Assembly: GCA_963827135.1 (NCBI GenBank)
Contig: CAWGZX010000004.1
Coordinates: 1 to 64,000 of the forward strand
Length of the DNA stretch: 64,000 nucleotides
DNA from: JAJRAN01 sp963827135
GTDB taxonomy: Archaea; Thermoplasmatota; Thermoplasmata; Methanomassiliicoccales; UBA472
Direction: 5' to 3'
The notes under the pieces were generated by a model. The model saw only the letters and a list, made by a program, of their open reading frames with translations. It was not told where the DNA came from and made no database searches. The stretch's first letter is position 1. Every line of letters starts with the position of its first letter. This document shows, piece by piece, positions 24,257 to 34,300 of this stretch. A program made the position numbers and the translations under genes.

Positions 24257-24760
24257 CTACGCTTCGAACCTCTTCGTGGCCCCAGATGGGTGTCTGTATG
24301 AAAGCAGTCCATATCCCACGATCCAGCCGAGGGTTGTTCCCCACACAAGATGGGGGAGGATTGAAAAAGCGATTACGTCGAGTATCGGCTGGCCTAGCCA
24401 TATCGCGAGCGGGATGCAGCCAAGGGGTATGGTCACGACTCCTGCGGCAATGCCGAGAATAAGTCCCTTCCTCCTACTATCGATGCGAAGAGCCTTGACA
24501 TTCAACACCAGCAAAGAGAAGACGATTCCTCCGGTGAGGCCGACGAGATTGTGAACCAAAATCCCGACCAAGGGTCCATCTCCAAGTTTTTCCCCGACCA
24601 TGGAGAAGAAAGTGTCTGCCGGCTGACCTGCAATAATGAACGTCAGCACCATAACGAGGTCCATTAGAAAAGTACCAACAAGGCCTCCGATGATGCCGAA
24701 TCCGACGCCCCTTAGCAATGATCTGTTAAGCACGACCTTCCCATCAGTTAGGATTAGCAT
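24257..24760 (-). CDS. Four-helix membrane protein, unknown
   Basis: A 167-residue integral-membrane protein with four helices (GIIGGLVGTFLMDLVMVLTF, LVHNLVGLTGGIVFSLLVL, LILGIAAGVVTIPLGCIPLA, LPHLVWGTTLGWIVGYGLL). Glycine-rich helices and the conserved-looking HNLVG and PHLVWG resemble YagU/DUF1440-like proteins, but I am not sure of the family. I use ATG 24760; a GTG at 24820 would add 20 residues without hydrophobic character. It lies downstream of copy C in the accessory region. Confidence 0.5.
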   Translation of the reverse strand: MLILTDGKVVLNRSLLRGVGFGIIGGLVGTFLMDLVMVLTFIIAGQPADTFFSMVGEKLGDGPLVGILVHNLVGLTGGIVFSLLVLNVKALRIDSRRKGLILGIAAGVVTIPLGCIPLAIWLGQPILDVIAFSILPHLVWGTTLGWIVGYGLLSYRHPSGATKRFEA

Positions 24761-24953
24761 CGTTCTGGATAAAGGTATTGAACTCGTACCATCTCCACCG
24801 ATAGATGGCCTGAGTGGCACTCTCTTAATTGATGAGGTAGTATTCGTTCGGCTAGTCCTAGGTATTTGCGCTATGGCGATTGTCCCTCATAGATATTTCA
24901 GGACGATAGCAGGAATGCCTTGAGGTCCGGGGTTTAAACAATACTCTGTTAAG

Positions 24954-25451
24954 TCATCCCATACGGCTCATAGTGTCTTTTGCGAACGCCCGAGCTTTTA
25001 TTAACCTGGCCTCATCCGGTTGACCTTGACTATTATGATTCTTAGCAAAAAAGCGAATCTCTTTCTTTGGCGCGATTTTCATTATCGTTTCTACACTCTT
25101 GGCCAACTCTCCTTGGCAATCGAAGAACCCCACGAGGTTCGCACCTGCGGCTGCTTGTTTGAACTTCGCTATCCATTCTGAGACCCCTGGCGCATCTTCT
25201 GGGGCACAATGTGTCACAAACAATGCTACATTTCTTCCTGCCGTGCCTTTTTTCTCCAGGAATTCCTTCGTCTTTTTGTCTGGACCGAACTGATGTGTCG
25301 GGAAACCAAGGAATGAGAGATCATAAATTCCGATGTCCTGTACATCTTCAATCCGCTTGAGCTCCTTTTCTCCAGTTATCTCACCATAGATGGCTTCAGC
25401 GATCTTCTTGGTATTACCCGTCTTCGACATGTATGCGACAAGCACTTTCAT
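24954..25451 (-). CDS. Flavodoxin family protein
   Basis: A 165-residue FMN-binding electron-transfer protein. The phosphate-binding loop is YMSKTGNTKKIAEAIY (residues 7-22), and YDLSFLGFPTHQFGPDKK and FVTHCAPEDAPG are the two loops around the isoalloxazine ring. The product is a single domain and cytoplasmic. A redox partner for the ferredoxin-linked oxidoreductases is possible but not shown by context. Its upstream side holds one short repeat motif at 25520. Confidence 0.8.
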   Translation of the reverse strand: MKVLVAYMSKTGNTKKIAEAIYGEITGEKELKRIEDVQDIGIYDLSFLGFPTHQFGPDKKTKEFLEKKGTAGRNVALFVTHCAPEDAPGVSEWIAKFKQAAAGANLVGFFDCQGELAKSVETIMKIAPKKEIRFFAKNHNSQGQPDEARLIKARAFAKDTMSRMG

Positions 25452-25591
25452 TCTTTCCCCCCTGTTGTTCTCATTTGGGCGGACATCCTTAAAACTTACG
25501 GGAGTGGTCCAGGAGGCACGGGATGCCGTGAGGTTTGGGTTGTAAGGATTTCACTCCGTTTTATAAATATTATCAGAACCGCTTTTATCGC

Positions 25592-26692
25592 TCATTCAAC
25601 TCGCACCATGGTACCCAGCCGGAACCCGACCACCACGTTCCTGAAGCCCTTGAGCTTGCGGTCGAGCTCGCCGTCCCCGGTATCCACCCTCAGGACCCTG
25701 GTCTCCCGGAGCTTGGTGGGCGCGGCGAGTACGACCAGGTTCTCGGTCCCCGCCTTGCGCACCACCTTGGCCGAGATCTGCTGGTTCCCCCTTCCCAAGA
25801 TGAAACCCTGCGCACCTATGGGCGTGACGAATATCCTGGCATTCTCATGCCTTCTGAGCAGTTCGAGGAGTGCCTCTTCCGAGGCGTCGGCGGCCACGAC
25901 CTCACCGTCGAGGACCGCGTCCACCCCCAGCAGGGTCTTGGGAAGGCCTATGCGCTTGGCCACCGCCTCCAAGGTCGTCCCTGGCCCGAGGATGTAGAGG
26001 GTGCCTCGCTTCATCTCCTCCGCCACGTACGACGCGATGGACTCCTTCTCGTCCTCCACCGATTCACCCTCGTAGTCGCCCTTTATCGGCTGCACCAAGC
26101 CCTTCTCGTATGGGGTTATCACATAACCGTAGAGGCGGGCGCTCAGCCTCCCCTCCCGGAAGGCGTCCTCGTCGATGTCCATGACCTCTGATTTCCTAAG
26201 GGGGAGGCCGGAGGACAGGTACATGGCGATCAGGCTGGCAGCATCCTGGGGCGTGTTCGCGAACACCGCGGAATGCATCTTCACCCCCGAAGGGACGCCG
26301 ATCACCGGCACCCTCTCCCCGACCACGTCCAAAACGTCCCTCGCGGTCCCGTCGCCGCCACCGAAGACTATCAGCCTGACCCCTTTCTCCACGAACTTCT
26401 CGCAAGCGGCGCGCGTGTCCGAGGAGGTCGGTTCCTCGACGGATTCGTGCACGACATCGAAGAGTAATGGGAATGAGGACAGCAAGCGCTCGCCCATCTC
26501 CCCGCTGGCGGTTAGGAAGCGCAGCCCTTCGATCCTAGGCAGATGCGAGAGGACCTCTCGCATCCTCGCTTCGGCCACGGGCTTCGCTCCCCTCCGCTTG
26601 GCCTCCTCGAATATCTCCTTACCATCGGTTCCTTTCAGCCCGACCGATCCGCCCATCCCCGCGAGCGGGTTGATGACCAATCCTACAAGCAC
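25592..26692 (-). CDS. ATP-NAD kinase family protein
   Basis: Probable NAD kinase (or related ATP-NAD/AcoX-type kinase) of 366 residues, making NADP. It begins VLVGLVINPLAGMGGSVGLK, with the GMGG loop. The catalytic GGGDGTARDV is at about residues 110-120 and GVPSGVKMHSAVFANTP follows, typical of the AcoX-like branch. The C-terminal domain includes GPGTTLEAVAKRIGLPKTLL. The start is the GTG at 26692, exactly at the family N-terminus; the open frame continues upstream without similarity. It is the third gene on the minus strand after the RHH regulator and the FtsZ-like gene. Confidence 0.84.
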   Translation of the reverse strand: MLVGLVINPLAGMGGSVGLKGTDGKEIFEEAKRRGAKPVAEARMREVLSHLPRIEGLRFLTASGEMGERLLSSFPLLFDVVHESVEEPTSSDTRAACEKFVEKGVRLIVFGGGDGTARDVLDVVGERVPVIGVPSGVKMHSAVFANTPQDAASLIAMYLSSGLPLRKSEVMDIDEDAFREGRLSARLYGYVITPYEKGLVQPIKGDYEGESVEDEKESIASYVAEEMKRGTLYILGPGTTLEAVAKRIGLPKTLLGVDAVLDGEVVAADASEEALLELLRRHENARIFVTPIGAQGFILGRGNQQISAKVVRKAGTENLVVLAAPTKLRETRVLRVDTGDGELDRKLKGFRNVVVGFRLGTMVRVE

Positions 26693-26825
26693 GCGGCTCG
26701 ATATCCAATGGATGAATAAGTAACTAACATCGTAGGCAGCCCTTCCGCCCGATAAAATGAAATAGTGGGCGCGGCCGCCATGTGCGGTCACGCCCTGGAT
26801 CGCCTGCCCGTTGACCAGGTACCGT

Positions 26826-27623
26826 TCAGCGCATTATCAACGTACTATCGAGGTCTGAGGGTTTGGCCTCAACTATCGGTGAGGCGTGCAAGGCCGCCCG
26901 CTCGGGCATCGCCAGGGGGGCGGACTCCTCCTCCTCGATATGATGCATGATCTCCTCGACCTCTGGCGTCATCTGCGAGATGAGCGAGTCGGTGATCTGC
27001 AGGCATAGCGAGTCGATGATGCGTATGACGCTCTTCTCCATGATCTGGAATGATTGGTTGATCGGCAGGTCGCCCGCCACGTCCAGCAGACGGTCGTTGT
27101 CCAGCACTATGGTGTTGCTGACGACCCCTCTAAGGCGGCTGATGCCGTCCTTGGCCTTTTGCATCCTGTCCGCCTCGTAGGAGAACGGTGAGATGGCGAT
27201 GGCGAAGGTGACGGCGTCGAGCTCCTTGGATACCTCGGCGACTACTGGCGCAACCCCCGTTCCGGTGCCGCCTCCCATGCCCGCTACGATGATCACTATG
27301 TCGCTGCCGCTTAACGCCTCCTTGAAGTAGGACCGGGCGCAGTCCGCGCAATACTCCCCTACCTCGGGGAAACCGCCCGCCCCCCTGCCATGGGTGACGT
27401 CCTTGCCTATCAGCAGCTTCTTGTTTACATTAAGTTCCTGGAGCTTTTTCTCATCGGTGTTGACCGCCAGGGTCTCCACGTTGCTCCGGCATTCGCAATG
27501 CACGCTCTGCACGATGTTGTTGCCCGCGCCCCCGCAGCCCACCACCGTGATCCTGGGTTCGATGATCCCCTTGCTGAGCATCGCCACGATCTGCTCAGCC
27601 TTCGCACCCTGTCCCATGTCCAT
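26826..27623 (-). CDS. FtsZ-like GTPase lacking the C-terminal FtsZ domain
   Basis: A 265-residue tubulin-superfamily protein. The GTPase domain is well preserved: ITVVGCGGAGNNIVQSV, VNTDEKKLQEL, IGKDVTHGRGAGG, the tubulin signature GMGGGTGTGVAPVVAEVS, and TIVLDNDRLLDVAGDLPINQ at the start of helix H7. Then the protein departs from FtsZ: instead of the C-terminal domain with the catalytic T7 loop (NxDxxD type) there are about 75 residues, mostly acidic (VEEIMHHIEEEES), ending DLDSTLIMR. Typical FtsZ is 350-400 residues. ATG 27623 has AGGAGG five bases ahead. There is no room before the kinase gene for a hidden C-terminal domain. A divergent role, not standard Z-ring formation, is likely. Confidence 0.85.
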   Translation of the reverse strand: MDMGQGAKAEQIVAMLSKGIIEPRITVVGCGGAGNNIVQSVHCECRSNVETLAVNTDEKKLQELNVNKKLLIGKDVTHGRGAGGFPEVGEYCADCARSYFKEALSGSDIVIIVAGMGGGTGTGVAPVVAEVSKELDAVTFAIAISPFSYEADRMQKAKDGISRLRGVVSNTIVLDNDRLLDVAGDLPINQSFQIMEKSVIRIIDSLCLQITDSLISQMTPEVEEIMHHIEEEESAPLAMPERAALHASPIVEAKPSDLDSTLIMR

Positions 27624-27742
27624 CCCGGCCTCCTGGTCTTGCTTCTCATTTCGGGCAGGTGACCTACCGGTTCCTCGGAAACCGTGCACCCCATCCCTTC
27701 TGCCAGCCTTGCGGCCAGCCAGCCCCTTCAGCCTACCCTTTC

Positions 27743-28105
27743 TTAGGGAACGTATTCCAAGGTGCTCTTGCGTGTCTCGTGAGCCCGCTTCTTCGCCTCT
27801 TCGAGATGTTCCTTGGTGACGAACTCCTTGCGGATCGTCTCCTCGATTGCCCCACCGATCGAGGTGTAGTACCCTTCCTTCACCATCGTGCTCAGTATGT
27901 GGAGGACGGCCCTTGGTACCTCGACCGTCACGCGAGTCCCCCGTTCCTCTGATGCCGGCGCGCCTTGTGCCCCTTCGATGAACGTACGAATAGCGACACG
28001 CGCCAATTGTGAGCGGTTCGAGTACTCCGGCCGCTTCTTGACGAACTCGTCAATCAGCTCGAGGTCCTCTGGCTCCAATCGAAGCGTGATCCTTTCTCCA
28101 TCCAT
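27743..28105 (-). CDS. Ribbon-helix-helix transcription regulator (CopG-like)
   Basis: A 120-residue DNA-binding protein. The N-terminal ribbon-helix-helix is MDGERITLRLEPEDLELIDE followed by RSQLARVAIRTFIEG. A second similar unit may follow (GTRVTVEVPRAVLHILSTMV, then IGGAIEETIRKEF), so the protein may carry two RHH-like halves. It ends with a charged helix. It stands first in the RHH-ftsZ-like-kinase run, and candidate operators (three GTCATA repeats) lie right upstream in the region shared with leuS, which suggests autoregulation. Confidence 0.8.
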   Translation of the reverse strand: MDGERITLRLEPEDLELIDEFVKKRPEYSNRSQLARVAIRTFIEGAQGAPASEERGTRVTVEVPRAVLHILSTMVKEGYYTSIGGAIEETIRKEFVTKEHLEEAKKRAHETRKSTLEYVP

Positions 28106-28137
28106 CTTATTGGCTCACCAGCACCATTTTGGCAGAC

Positions 28138-28203
28138 TTTGTCATATGTATGTCATACGTCAGTATTTAAATATTTTCCTGTCGGTCTCACTTTGTCATA
28201 CAA
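28138..28203. promoter_or_regulatory. Candidate RHH operator: three GTCATA repeats between divergent genes
   Basis: TTTGTCATATG (28138-28148), ATGTCATACGT (28150-28160) and CTTTGTCATACAA (28190-28203) share GTCATA. The first two cores are 10 bases apart, one helical turn, as is usual for tandem RHH dimers. The minus-strand promoter (TATTTAAATA at about 28164-28173) lies between the second and third repeat. This is inference from pattern and position. Confidence 0.5.
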
Positions 28204-28218
28204 ATAAATTGCCACATC

Positions 28219-28229
28219 CAATATAAAAT
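28219..28229 (+). promoter_or_regulatory. TATA box of leuS
   Basis: CAATATAAAAT is a good archaeal TATA box. Transcription would start near 28250, giving a leader of about 60 bases with AAGGTG six bases ahead of the chosen ATG. Confidence 0.5.
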
Positions 28230-28311
28230 CTACTGGCCTCTGGTCTTCGACGCCCATCAGACCACCGAAACTCTATTTAGAGGCGTGCTCATAACCCGAA
28301 AAGGTGCTCCG

Positions 28312-31194
28312 ATGGGCAATGGCTGGTCCGAGATCGAGGCCAAATGGCAGAAGCGGTGGTACGAGGCTGGGATAAACGAGGCCAACCGAGACCAACGCCC
28401 CAAGTTCATGATGATCTTCGCCTACCCGGGAGTGACAGGCTATCTTCACGTCGGGCACATGCGGGGCTTCTCCTACGTCGATGCCATGACCCGTTACCGA
28501 AGGATGCTGGGCGACAACGTCCTATTTCCAGTAGGGACGCACGCCACCGGAAACGGGGCAATTTCCCTGGCGAGCCGCGTCCGAAGGAAGGACGAGAGGA
28601 CCATCGATTACCTCCTGGCCAACGGATGCCCCGAGGAGGGGCTGAAGGACCTCGAGGACCCTCTGAAGGTGGTGCAGTTCTTCAACCAGGTCTATGTCAA
28701 TGATTACTGGAAGCGCTTCGGCTTCCTCGCCGATTGGAGGCGCTTCACCTCCACCACGAATCCGGATTACAGCAAGTTCATCCAGTGGCAGTTCCGCAAG
28801 CTCCAAGAGAAGGGCCTCCTGATCCAGAAGCCCTACTACGCGCCCGCCTGCGTCAATTGCGGGCCGGTGGCCATCGACGCCTCCGAGACCGACATCCAGA
28901 AAGGAGGGAATGCCGAGACCAACGAGTACACGCTGCTCAAGTTCCGCTGCGGGGACATGTTCCTCGTCGCCGCTACGCTCCGTCCCGAGACCGTGTTTGG
29001 CCAGACCAATTTCTGGGCCAACCCGGACGTGGAGTATGCTAAGGTCCGCGTGGACGGCGAGACCTGGGTCATATCCTTCGAGTCCTACGAGAAGATGCGA
29101 TACCAGAAGGATGGAATGGAGATCGTCGGCAGGATCAAGGGCAGGGACATGATGGGCATCAGGTGCGTCGCCCCGGTCATACACCGTGAGATAATGGTGC
29201 TGCCAGCGAAATTCTGCGACCCCAACGTCGGGACCGGGCTGGTGACGAGCGTGCCCTCCGACGCCCCTGACGACTGGATCGCCCTCAAGAACCTCCAGGA
29301 CGACACTCGCCTGATGGCGGAGTATGACCTGAACCCAGACGAGGTCCGCGCCATCGCCCCCATCGCCATCATCGAGACCAAGGGCTGGGGACCGCTGCCC
29401 GCGGTGGAGATCGTCCAGCGCATGGGCATAACCAGGAGCGGGGACCCGAAGCTGCTGGATGCGAAGAAGGAGATCTACAAGGCAGGCTTCCATACTGGGA
29501 AGATGAACTCCAACTGCAGGGAGTTCGCAGGGATGCCTGTCGATTCGGCGAAAGAGAAGATCAGGGAGATGATGATCGGCGCCAAGGAGGCCGACGTCTT
29601 CTATGACCTCTCCGAGGAGGTCGTTTGCCGTTGCGGCGGCAAGGTGGTCATCAAGAAGGTCCCCGACCAATGGTTCATCGACTACGGCAACCAGCAGCTC
29701 ACGGACCAGAGCAAGGCCCAGGCCGAGTGCATGCAGATACTTCCTTCCGAATACTATACCAATATCCATGGTGTGCTCGACTGGTTCCGGGAGAGAGCCT
29801 GCGTAAGGCAGGGCAACTGGCTCGGCACCAGGTTCCCCTTCGACGAGAAATGGATCATCGAGGCCATCTCCGATTCCACGCTCTACCCGCTCTATTATCT
29901 GGTATCCATCTACGTGAACCAAGGCAAGCTCAGGGCGGAGCAGATGGATGAGCGCCTGCTCGACTTCGTTCTCTTGGGAAAAGGGAGCGCGACCGAGGTT
30001 TCGTCTCATAGCGGCGTGCCCGCGGCCACATTGGAGCAGATGCGCGCCGACGTCGAGTACTGGTATCCCCTGGACATCAACCTCGGTGGCAAGGAGCATA
30101 TGACCGTGCACTTCCCCGCCTTCCTCATGAACCACGTGGCCATCTTGCCGGAGAGGCACTGGCCTCAGGGTATCTTCGTCAACTGGTACGTGATCGGCAA
30201 GGGTGGCAAGATCTCCAAGTCCAAGGGAGGGGCGCAGCCCATCCCCGGGGCGGCGGAGCGCTTCGGAGTGGACGCCCTCAGGCTCTATTATGCCCACATC
30301 GCCTCGCCCTTCGCTGACGTGGAGTGGGACGAGGAGTCGGTGGAGAACTATACCTCCAAAATGGAGCGCATCCCCAAGACCGTAGAGGAGATGAAGGTCC
30401 ACGTCTGCAAAGGGGAGATGGACGATATCGACAAATGGCTGGTCTCCAGGGTGAACTCTCGGATCATGACCATCAGGAAAGGCATGAGGGACCTGGACCT
30501 GCGCATGCTGGCCAACGAGGTCTACTTCGAGATGTACAACGACCTGCGCTGGTACGCCCGGCGCGGCGGCTGCAATGGCGACGCCACCAAGCGCACCATC
30601 GACGCCTGGATAAGGATGATGGCCCCCATCACCCCTCACATCGCCGAAGAGCTGTGGGAGAGCATCGGTGGCAAGGGCTTCGTTTCCATCGCCCCGTTCC
30701 CGGAGAAGGTCGACGAGGAGCTGAACCTCCAAGTGGAGCAGGCGGAGGAGTACCTCAAGGGAGTGATGGCCGACATCAATGAGATCCTCAAGGTCACTGG
30801 CATCAAGGCCAAGACCATCCACCTCTACACCTCCCCCTCCTGGAAGCATACGGTGTACGAGATGGGCCTAAGGATGGCCCATGGAAAGGAGATAAGCGTG
30901 CCCGGGCTCACCAAGGCGGCGATGGCCGATCAAGCTATTCGTGCCAAGGGCAAGGAGGCCTCGGACTTCGCCAGGAAGGTGGCGGAGGACCTTATGAAGC
31001 GCTCCCAAGCGGAACTGGACCGATTGAGCGTGATGTTCGACGAGCTGCGCTACCTCAAGAACGCCGCGCCGTTCATGACCTCGGAGTTGGGGTGCGACGT
31101 GTACGTGTACTCGGCCGACAGCCCTGAGGTCGTCGACCCGCAGCGGAAGGCCAAGGCCGCTCAGCCAAAGCGCCCAGCGATCTACGTCGAGTAG
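28312..31194 (+). CDS. leuS: Leucyl-tRNA synthetase, archaeal type
   Basis: Class I aminoacyl-tRNA synthetase charging tRNA-Leu; 960 residues, the usual archaeal length. The ATP motif is YLHVGHMRGFSYVDAM (HIGH-type HVGH) and the second motif is GKISKSKGG (KMSKS-type). The editing domain (CP1) lies between, at about residues 210-470, with TLRPETVFGQTNFW. DWFRERACVRQGNWLGTRFP leads back into the catalytic core, followed by the helical anticodon-binding part and an archaeal C-terminal extension. ATG 28312 has AAGGTG at 28300-28305 and matches the family N-terminus (GNGWSEIEAKWQKRW). It is divergent from the RHH gene. Confidence 0.97.
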   Translation: MGNGWSEIEAKWQKRWYEAGINEANRDQRPKFMMIFAYPGVTGYLHVGHMRGFSYVDAMTRYRRMLGDNVLFPVGTHATGNGAISLASRVRRKDERTIDYLLANGCPEEGLKDLEDPLKVVQFFNQVYVNDYWKRFGFLADWRRFTSTTNPDYSKFIQWQFRKLQEKGLLIQKPYYAPACVNCGPVAIDASETDIQKGGNAETNEYTLLKFRCGDMFLVAATLRPETVFGQTNFWANPDVEYAKVRVDGETWVISFESYEKMRYQKDGMEIVGRIKGRDMMGIRCVAPVIHREIMVLPAKFCDPNVGTGLVTSVPSDAPDDWIALKNLQDDTRLMAEYDLNPDEVRAIAPIAIIETKGWGPLPAVEIVQRMGITRSGDPKLLDAKKEIYKAGFHTGKMNSNCREFAGMPVDSAKEKIREMMIGAKEADVFYDLSEEVVCRCGGKVVIKKVPDQWFIDYGNQQLTDQSKAQAECMQILPSEYYTNIHGVLDWFRERACVRQGNWLGTRFPFDEKWIIEAISDSTLYPLYYLVSIYVNQGKLRAEQMDERLLDFVLLGKGSATEVSSHSGVPAATLEQMRADVEYWYPLDINLGGKEHMTVHFPAFLMNHVAILPERHWPQGIFVNWYVIGKGGKISKSKGGAQPIPGAAERFGVDALRLYYAHIASPFADVEWDEESVENYTSKMERIPKTVEEMKVHVCKGEMDDIDKWLVSRVNSRIMTIRKGMRDLDLRMLANEVYFEMYNDLRWYARRGGCNGDATKRTIDAWIRMMAPITPHIAEELWESIGGKGFVSIAPFPEKVDEELNLQVEQAEEYLKGVMADINEILKVTGIKAKTIHLYTSPSWKHTVYEMGLRMAHGKEISVPGLTKAAMADQAIRAKGKEASDFARKVAEDLMKRSQAELDRLSVMFDELRYLKNAAPFMTSELGCDVYVYSADSPEVVDPQRKAKAAQPKRPAIYVE

Positions 31195-31346
31195 TGTTCC
31201 AACTCCATATCGGCGCTTCGGCTTCTCAGAGCCGGATGGGAGTCTTAATAATCCCCTTAGTCGGATGTAATGGGACAACCTGACAAAGAACACCGTTCGC
31301 ATGCTGAGGAGATCATCAGCCAACGGGGCTCCAGGGTGGAGATGCC

Positions 31347-34300
31347 ATGTTCGGTAGGCTCGCCAATTATCTCACTAGGCACTACAAGGCCATAGTGATC
31401 GCCTGGATCCTCTTGCTGATCCCCGCGCTCTTCTTCGCCCCGCAGGTCAACGACGTGCTCATTTACGAGGAGACGGACGTTCCAACCACCGATCTCCCCT
31501 CCACGGAAGCGCAGGGCTTCATCGACGACACCTTCGGCGGGTCCTTCGAGATCTCGACCATTGTCGTGCTGCAAGGCAACGACATCTTGGACAACGCCTC
31601 CAAGGCCGTCGTGTTCTCCCTTGAGGACGGCATCATCGAGGGGGTGCAGGCGGGCAGGCTCCCGCAAAGCACCAGCGTGACCAGCGTGTACCGGGTTGCG
31701 GAGGTGTACTCATCTGAGTACCTGAAGGGTCTGCATGGCGCGTACCACATCGCCAACGTCTCCGTGACCCTCTCAAGCCAGATGTTGTTCGGTCTGCCGG
31801 TGGGCTACCAGGAGCTCTGGCATCAGAGCAACGCCTCCGCTTTCATGGTCTACGGGGTTCCCTACATCCATATCCAGGTATGGACGGGGCTTCGGGATGC
31901 CAACCCATCATGGAGCGTCGAGATGGTGGATTCCGTGGCTTACAACGCCTCGATCCCAGCGATATCCTCGTCCATGGTGTTCCAAGGACTGGACGATGAT
32001 ATGAAGGGAATCGCCCTAGGCTGGTACCAAGGTTATTCCCTGGCCTGGAACACGACCTCCGGAGATCCGGATCTGGTAGGCTTGCCATTTCTACGTTGCC
32101 AAGCGTCCATCGAATCCGCCTTTCCTGCCTTCATTGGCTCCCTCCCTATCGCACCTGAGCAGAAGACCTTCCTTGACGGCATCCAGAATAACTTCACGCT
32201 TCAAACCTGGAGCGATTTCCATTTCCTGAGCGCCTATGCCTGTGTGATATCCCTTGGTGAGTTGGATGCGGCTTCGGGGGGACTCCCGGCCGATAAGATG
32301 CAGATGGCGAGGCTCTATCTGGAGATCTTTTACGGGGCCTGGAACGCCTCTACGTCCCTGCCGAGCGAGGACGAGTTCGAAGCCATGGTGGGGACGTCCG
32401 TCTACACTCTTTCAACGGCGATCGGAGGGACCGAAGGGCAGCTCCTGCTGGCCATATACGAGAGCTTGGGTTGGGAGGGCTGGATGGACCCCAATGCCGT
32501 CAGCCGATTCACCATCGATATGGTCTCTGGCCAGGCTGGTGTTGAGCCCTGGTTGGTCCAGGAGCTGAGCCTGCTTCCCCCTGACCCCTCCTTCGCGGCC
32601 TTCATCTCATTGGCCAACGCGCTGACCCGGGATTATCCGTTGGACCAGTTCCCCGTCCCCTTGCCCCAGGCGCTAATAGCGATGATGGTCAACGTCCCTC
32701 AGAACGACACCATGCTCGTATCGATCGAATATGGGAAGGAGACGTCCGGGATATTGTTCGTGGAGGAAATCAGGTCCATCGCCGCTGAGGCGGTCTCGGG
32801 GAGCGGCATCGATTGTTATGTGACAGGTAACGACCCCTTATCGTACGACCTGGAGACCTCAACGGACGAGGACATCTCCCGCATCGATCCCATCACGATA
32901 ATCCTCGTAATCGTGCTCATAGGCATCTTCTTCCGCTCGCTGGTCGCCTCCTCGATACCACCGCTGGTCATTGGCGTGGCATTGGGCCTGAGCTTCATGA
33001 TGGTCTTCTTGCTCGGAACCTATCTGCTGGATGTGCACTACAGCGTCCTCCCTCTTCTGGTCACATCCTCGCTCGGAGCTGGGTGCGATTATTGCATCTT
33101 CATTTTATCCAGATATCGCGAGGAGAGGAGGAAGGGCTTCCCTAAGGACGAGGCGGTAAGGACCTCCGTGACCTGGGCCGGGGAATCCATATTCACGTCA
33201 GGGCTGACGGTGATCATCGGCTTCGGGGTGCTCGCGTTCGGTAGCTTCTGGGTCATCCAGTCCATCGGTGTGGCTCTGGCACTAGGCATAGGCATCGCCT
33301 TGCTCGCGGCCTTGACCCTCCTGCCATCGGTGGTGATGCTTCTGGGCGATCGAGTGTTCTGGCCGGCGAAGATGAGCACCTCAAAGCCAAGGAAGAGGGA
33401 GGGATATTTCGTCCGGGCGGCCAGGTTCTCCATCAGGCATGCCAAGGTGATCATCCTTGTCGCAGTGCTCATCTCCGTTCCCACCACCTACCTGGCGCTG
33501 ACCCTCGAGACTTCCTACGACTTCATCGAGGCCATGCCGGATGTGGAAAGCAAGCAGGGCCTCGCTGCCATGGAGGAGGGCTTCGGGGCAGGGACCATCA
33601 CCCCAACCCAGATCGCCCTCGATATGAGCCATCCTGCTTACGTCGATGGCAATTTCAGCGTGCAGATGCTGGACTCGGTGGAGGCGGTCTGCCATGAGCT
33701 GGCCTCCATGGAAAACGTACAGAAGGTCACGAGCCCCACCCGGCCTCAGGGGGTACTGATAGAATATCGTGACCTCTCGATCTACCCTCCTCTGCAACGC
33801 GAGGAATTGGAAGCAGCGATGCGCTCAAAGATCGGGACCTATAACACCAGCGCGGTGCTGATCGAGGTGGTCTTCAAGCAGGAGCCCTTCTCCACCACCT
33901 GCCTCGAAAGCATATCGGAGATCAGAGATAAGGTGGAAGCGAGCAAAGAACAGGACCCGGACATAGTCTCCGATTACGTTGGTGGCTCGACGGCGCAGAT
34001 GTATGACGTATCGAACCTGATGTCGGACGAGTTCGGCACCATGCGAATCCTAGCTATAATCGGCATCTACCTGGTGCTGATGCTTGTCCTCGGTTCCATC
34101 GTCAGCCCGGCCCGCTCGATCCTGACGATACTGCTGAGCATCTCCTGGACCCTTGCAGTGACAATGCTGGTCTTCCAACTTTTCCAGGGAGTACCGATCC
34201 TGTGGATGCTGCCCATGATCCTTTTCGTGGTCTGCCTCGGATTGGGCATGGACTACGACATCTTCATCACCACCCGCATCCGCGAGGAGGTGGCCAAGGG

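Larger units (their letters stand above)
20038..25536 (+). repeat. Short intergenic motif, six scattered copies
   Basis: A motif close to GGATGCCRTGAGGTTCGAG occurs at 20038-20053, 20350-20369, 21176-21193, 23961-23979, 24912-24929 and 25520-25536, always on the plus strand and always between genes. The copy at 23961 runs straight into full element copy C, so the others may be remnants or the front parts of the same element. The span given covers all six; genes lie between them. Confidence 0.55.

Noticed and set aside
24160..24554. Several plus-strand open frames near 24.2-24.9 kb
   Set aside because: They oppose the four-helix membrane protein, whose hydrophobic pattern and codon use are convincing.
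28522..30849. Very long minus-strand open frame (about 775 codons) opposite leuS
   Set aside because: It is antisense to a perfectly conserved leucyl-tRNA synthetase in high-GC DNA, with composition typical of a shadow frame (many His, Leu, Asp, Val) and no domain.
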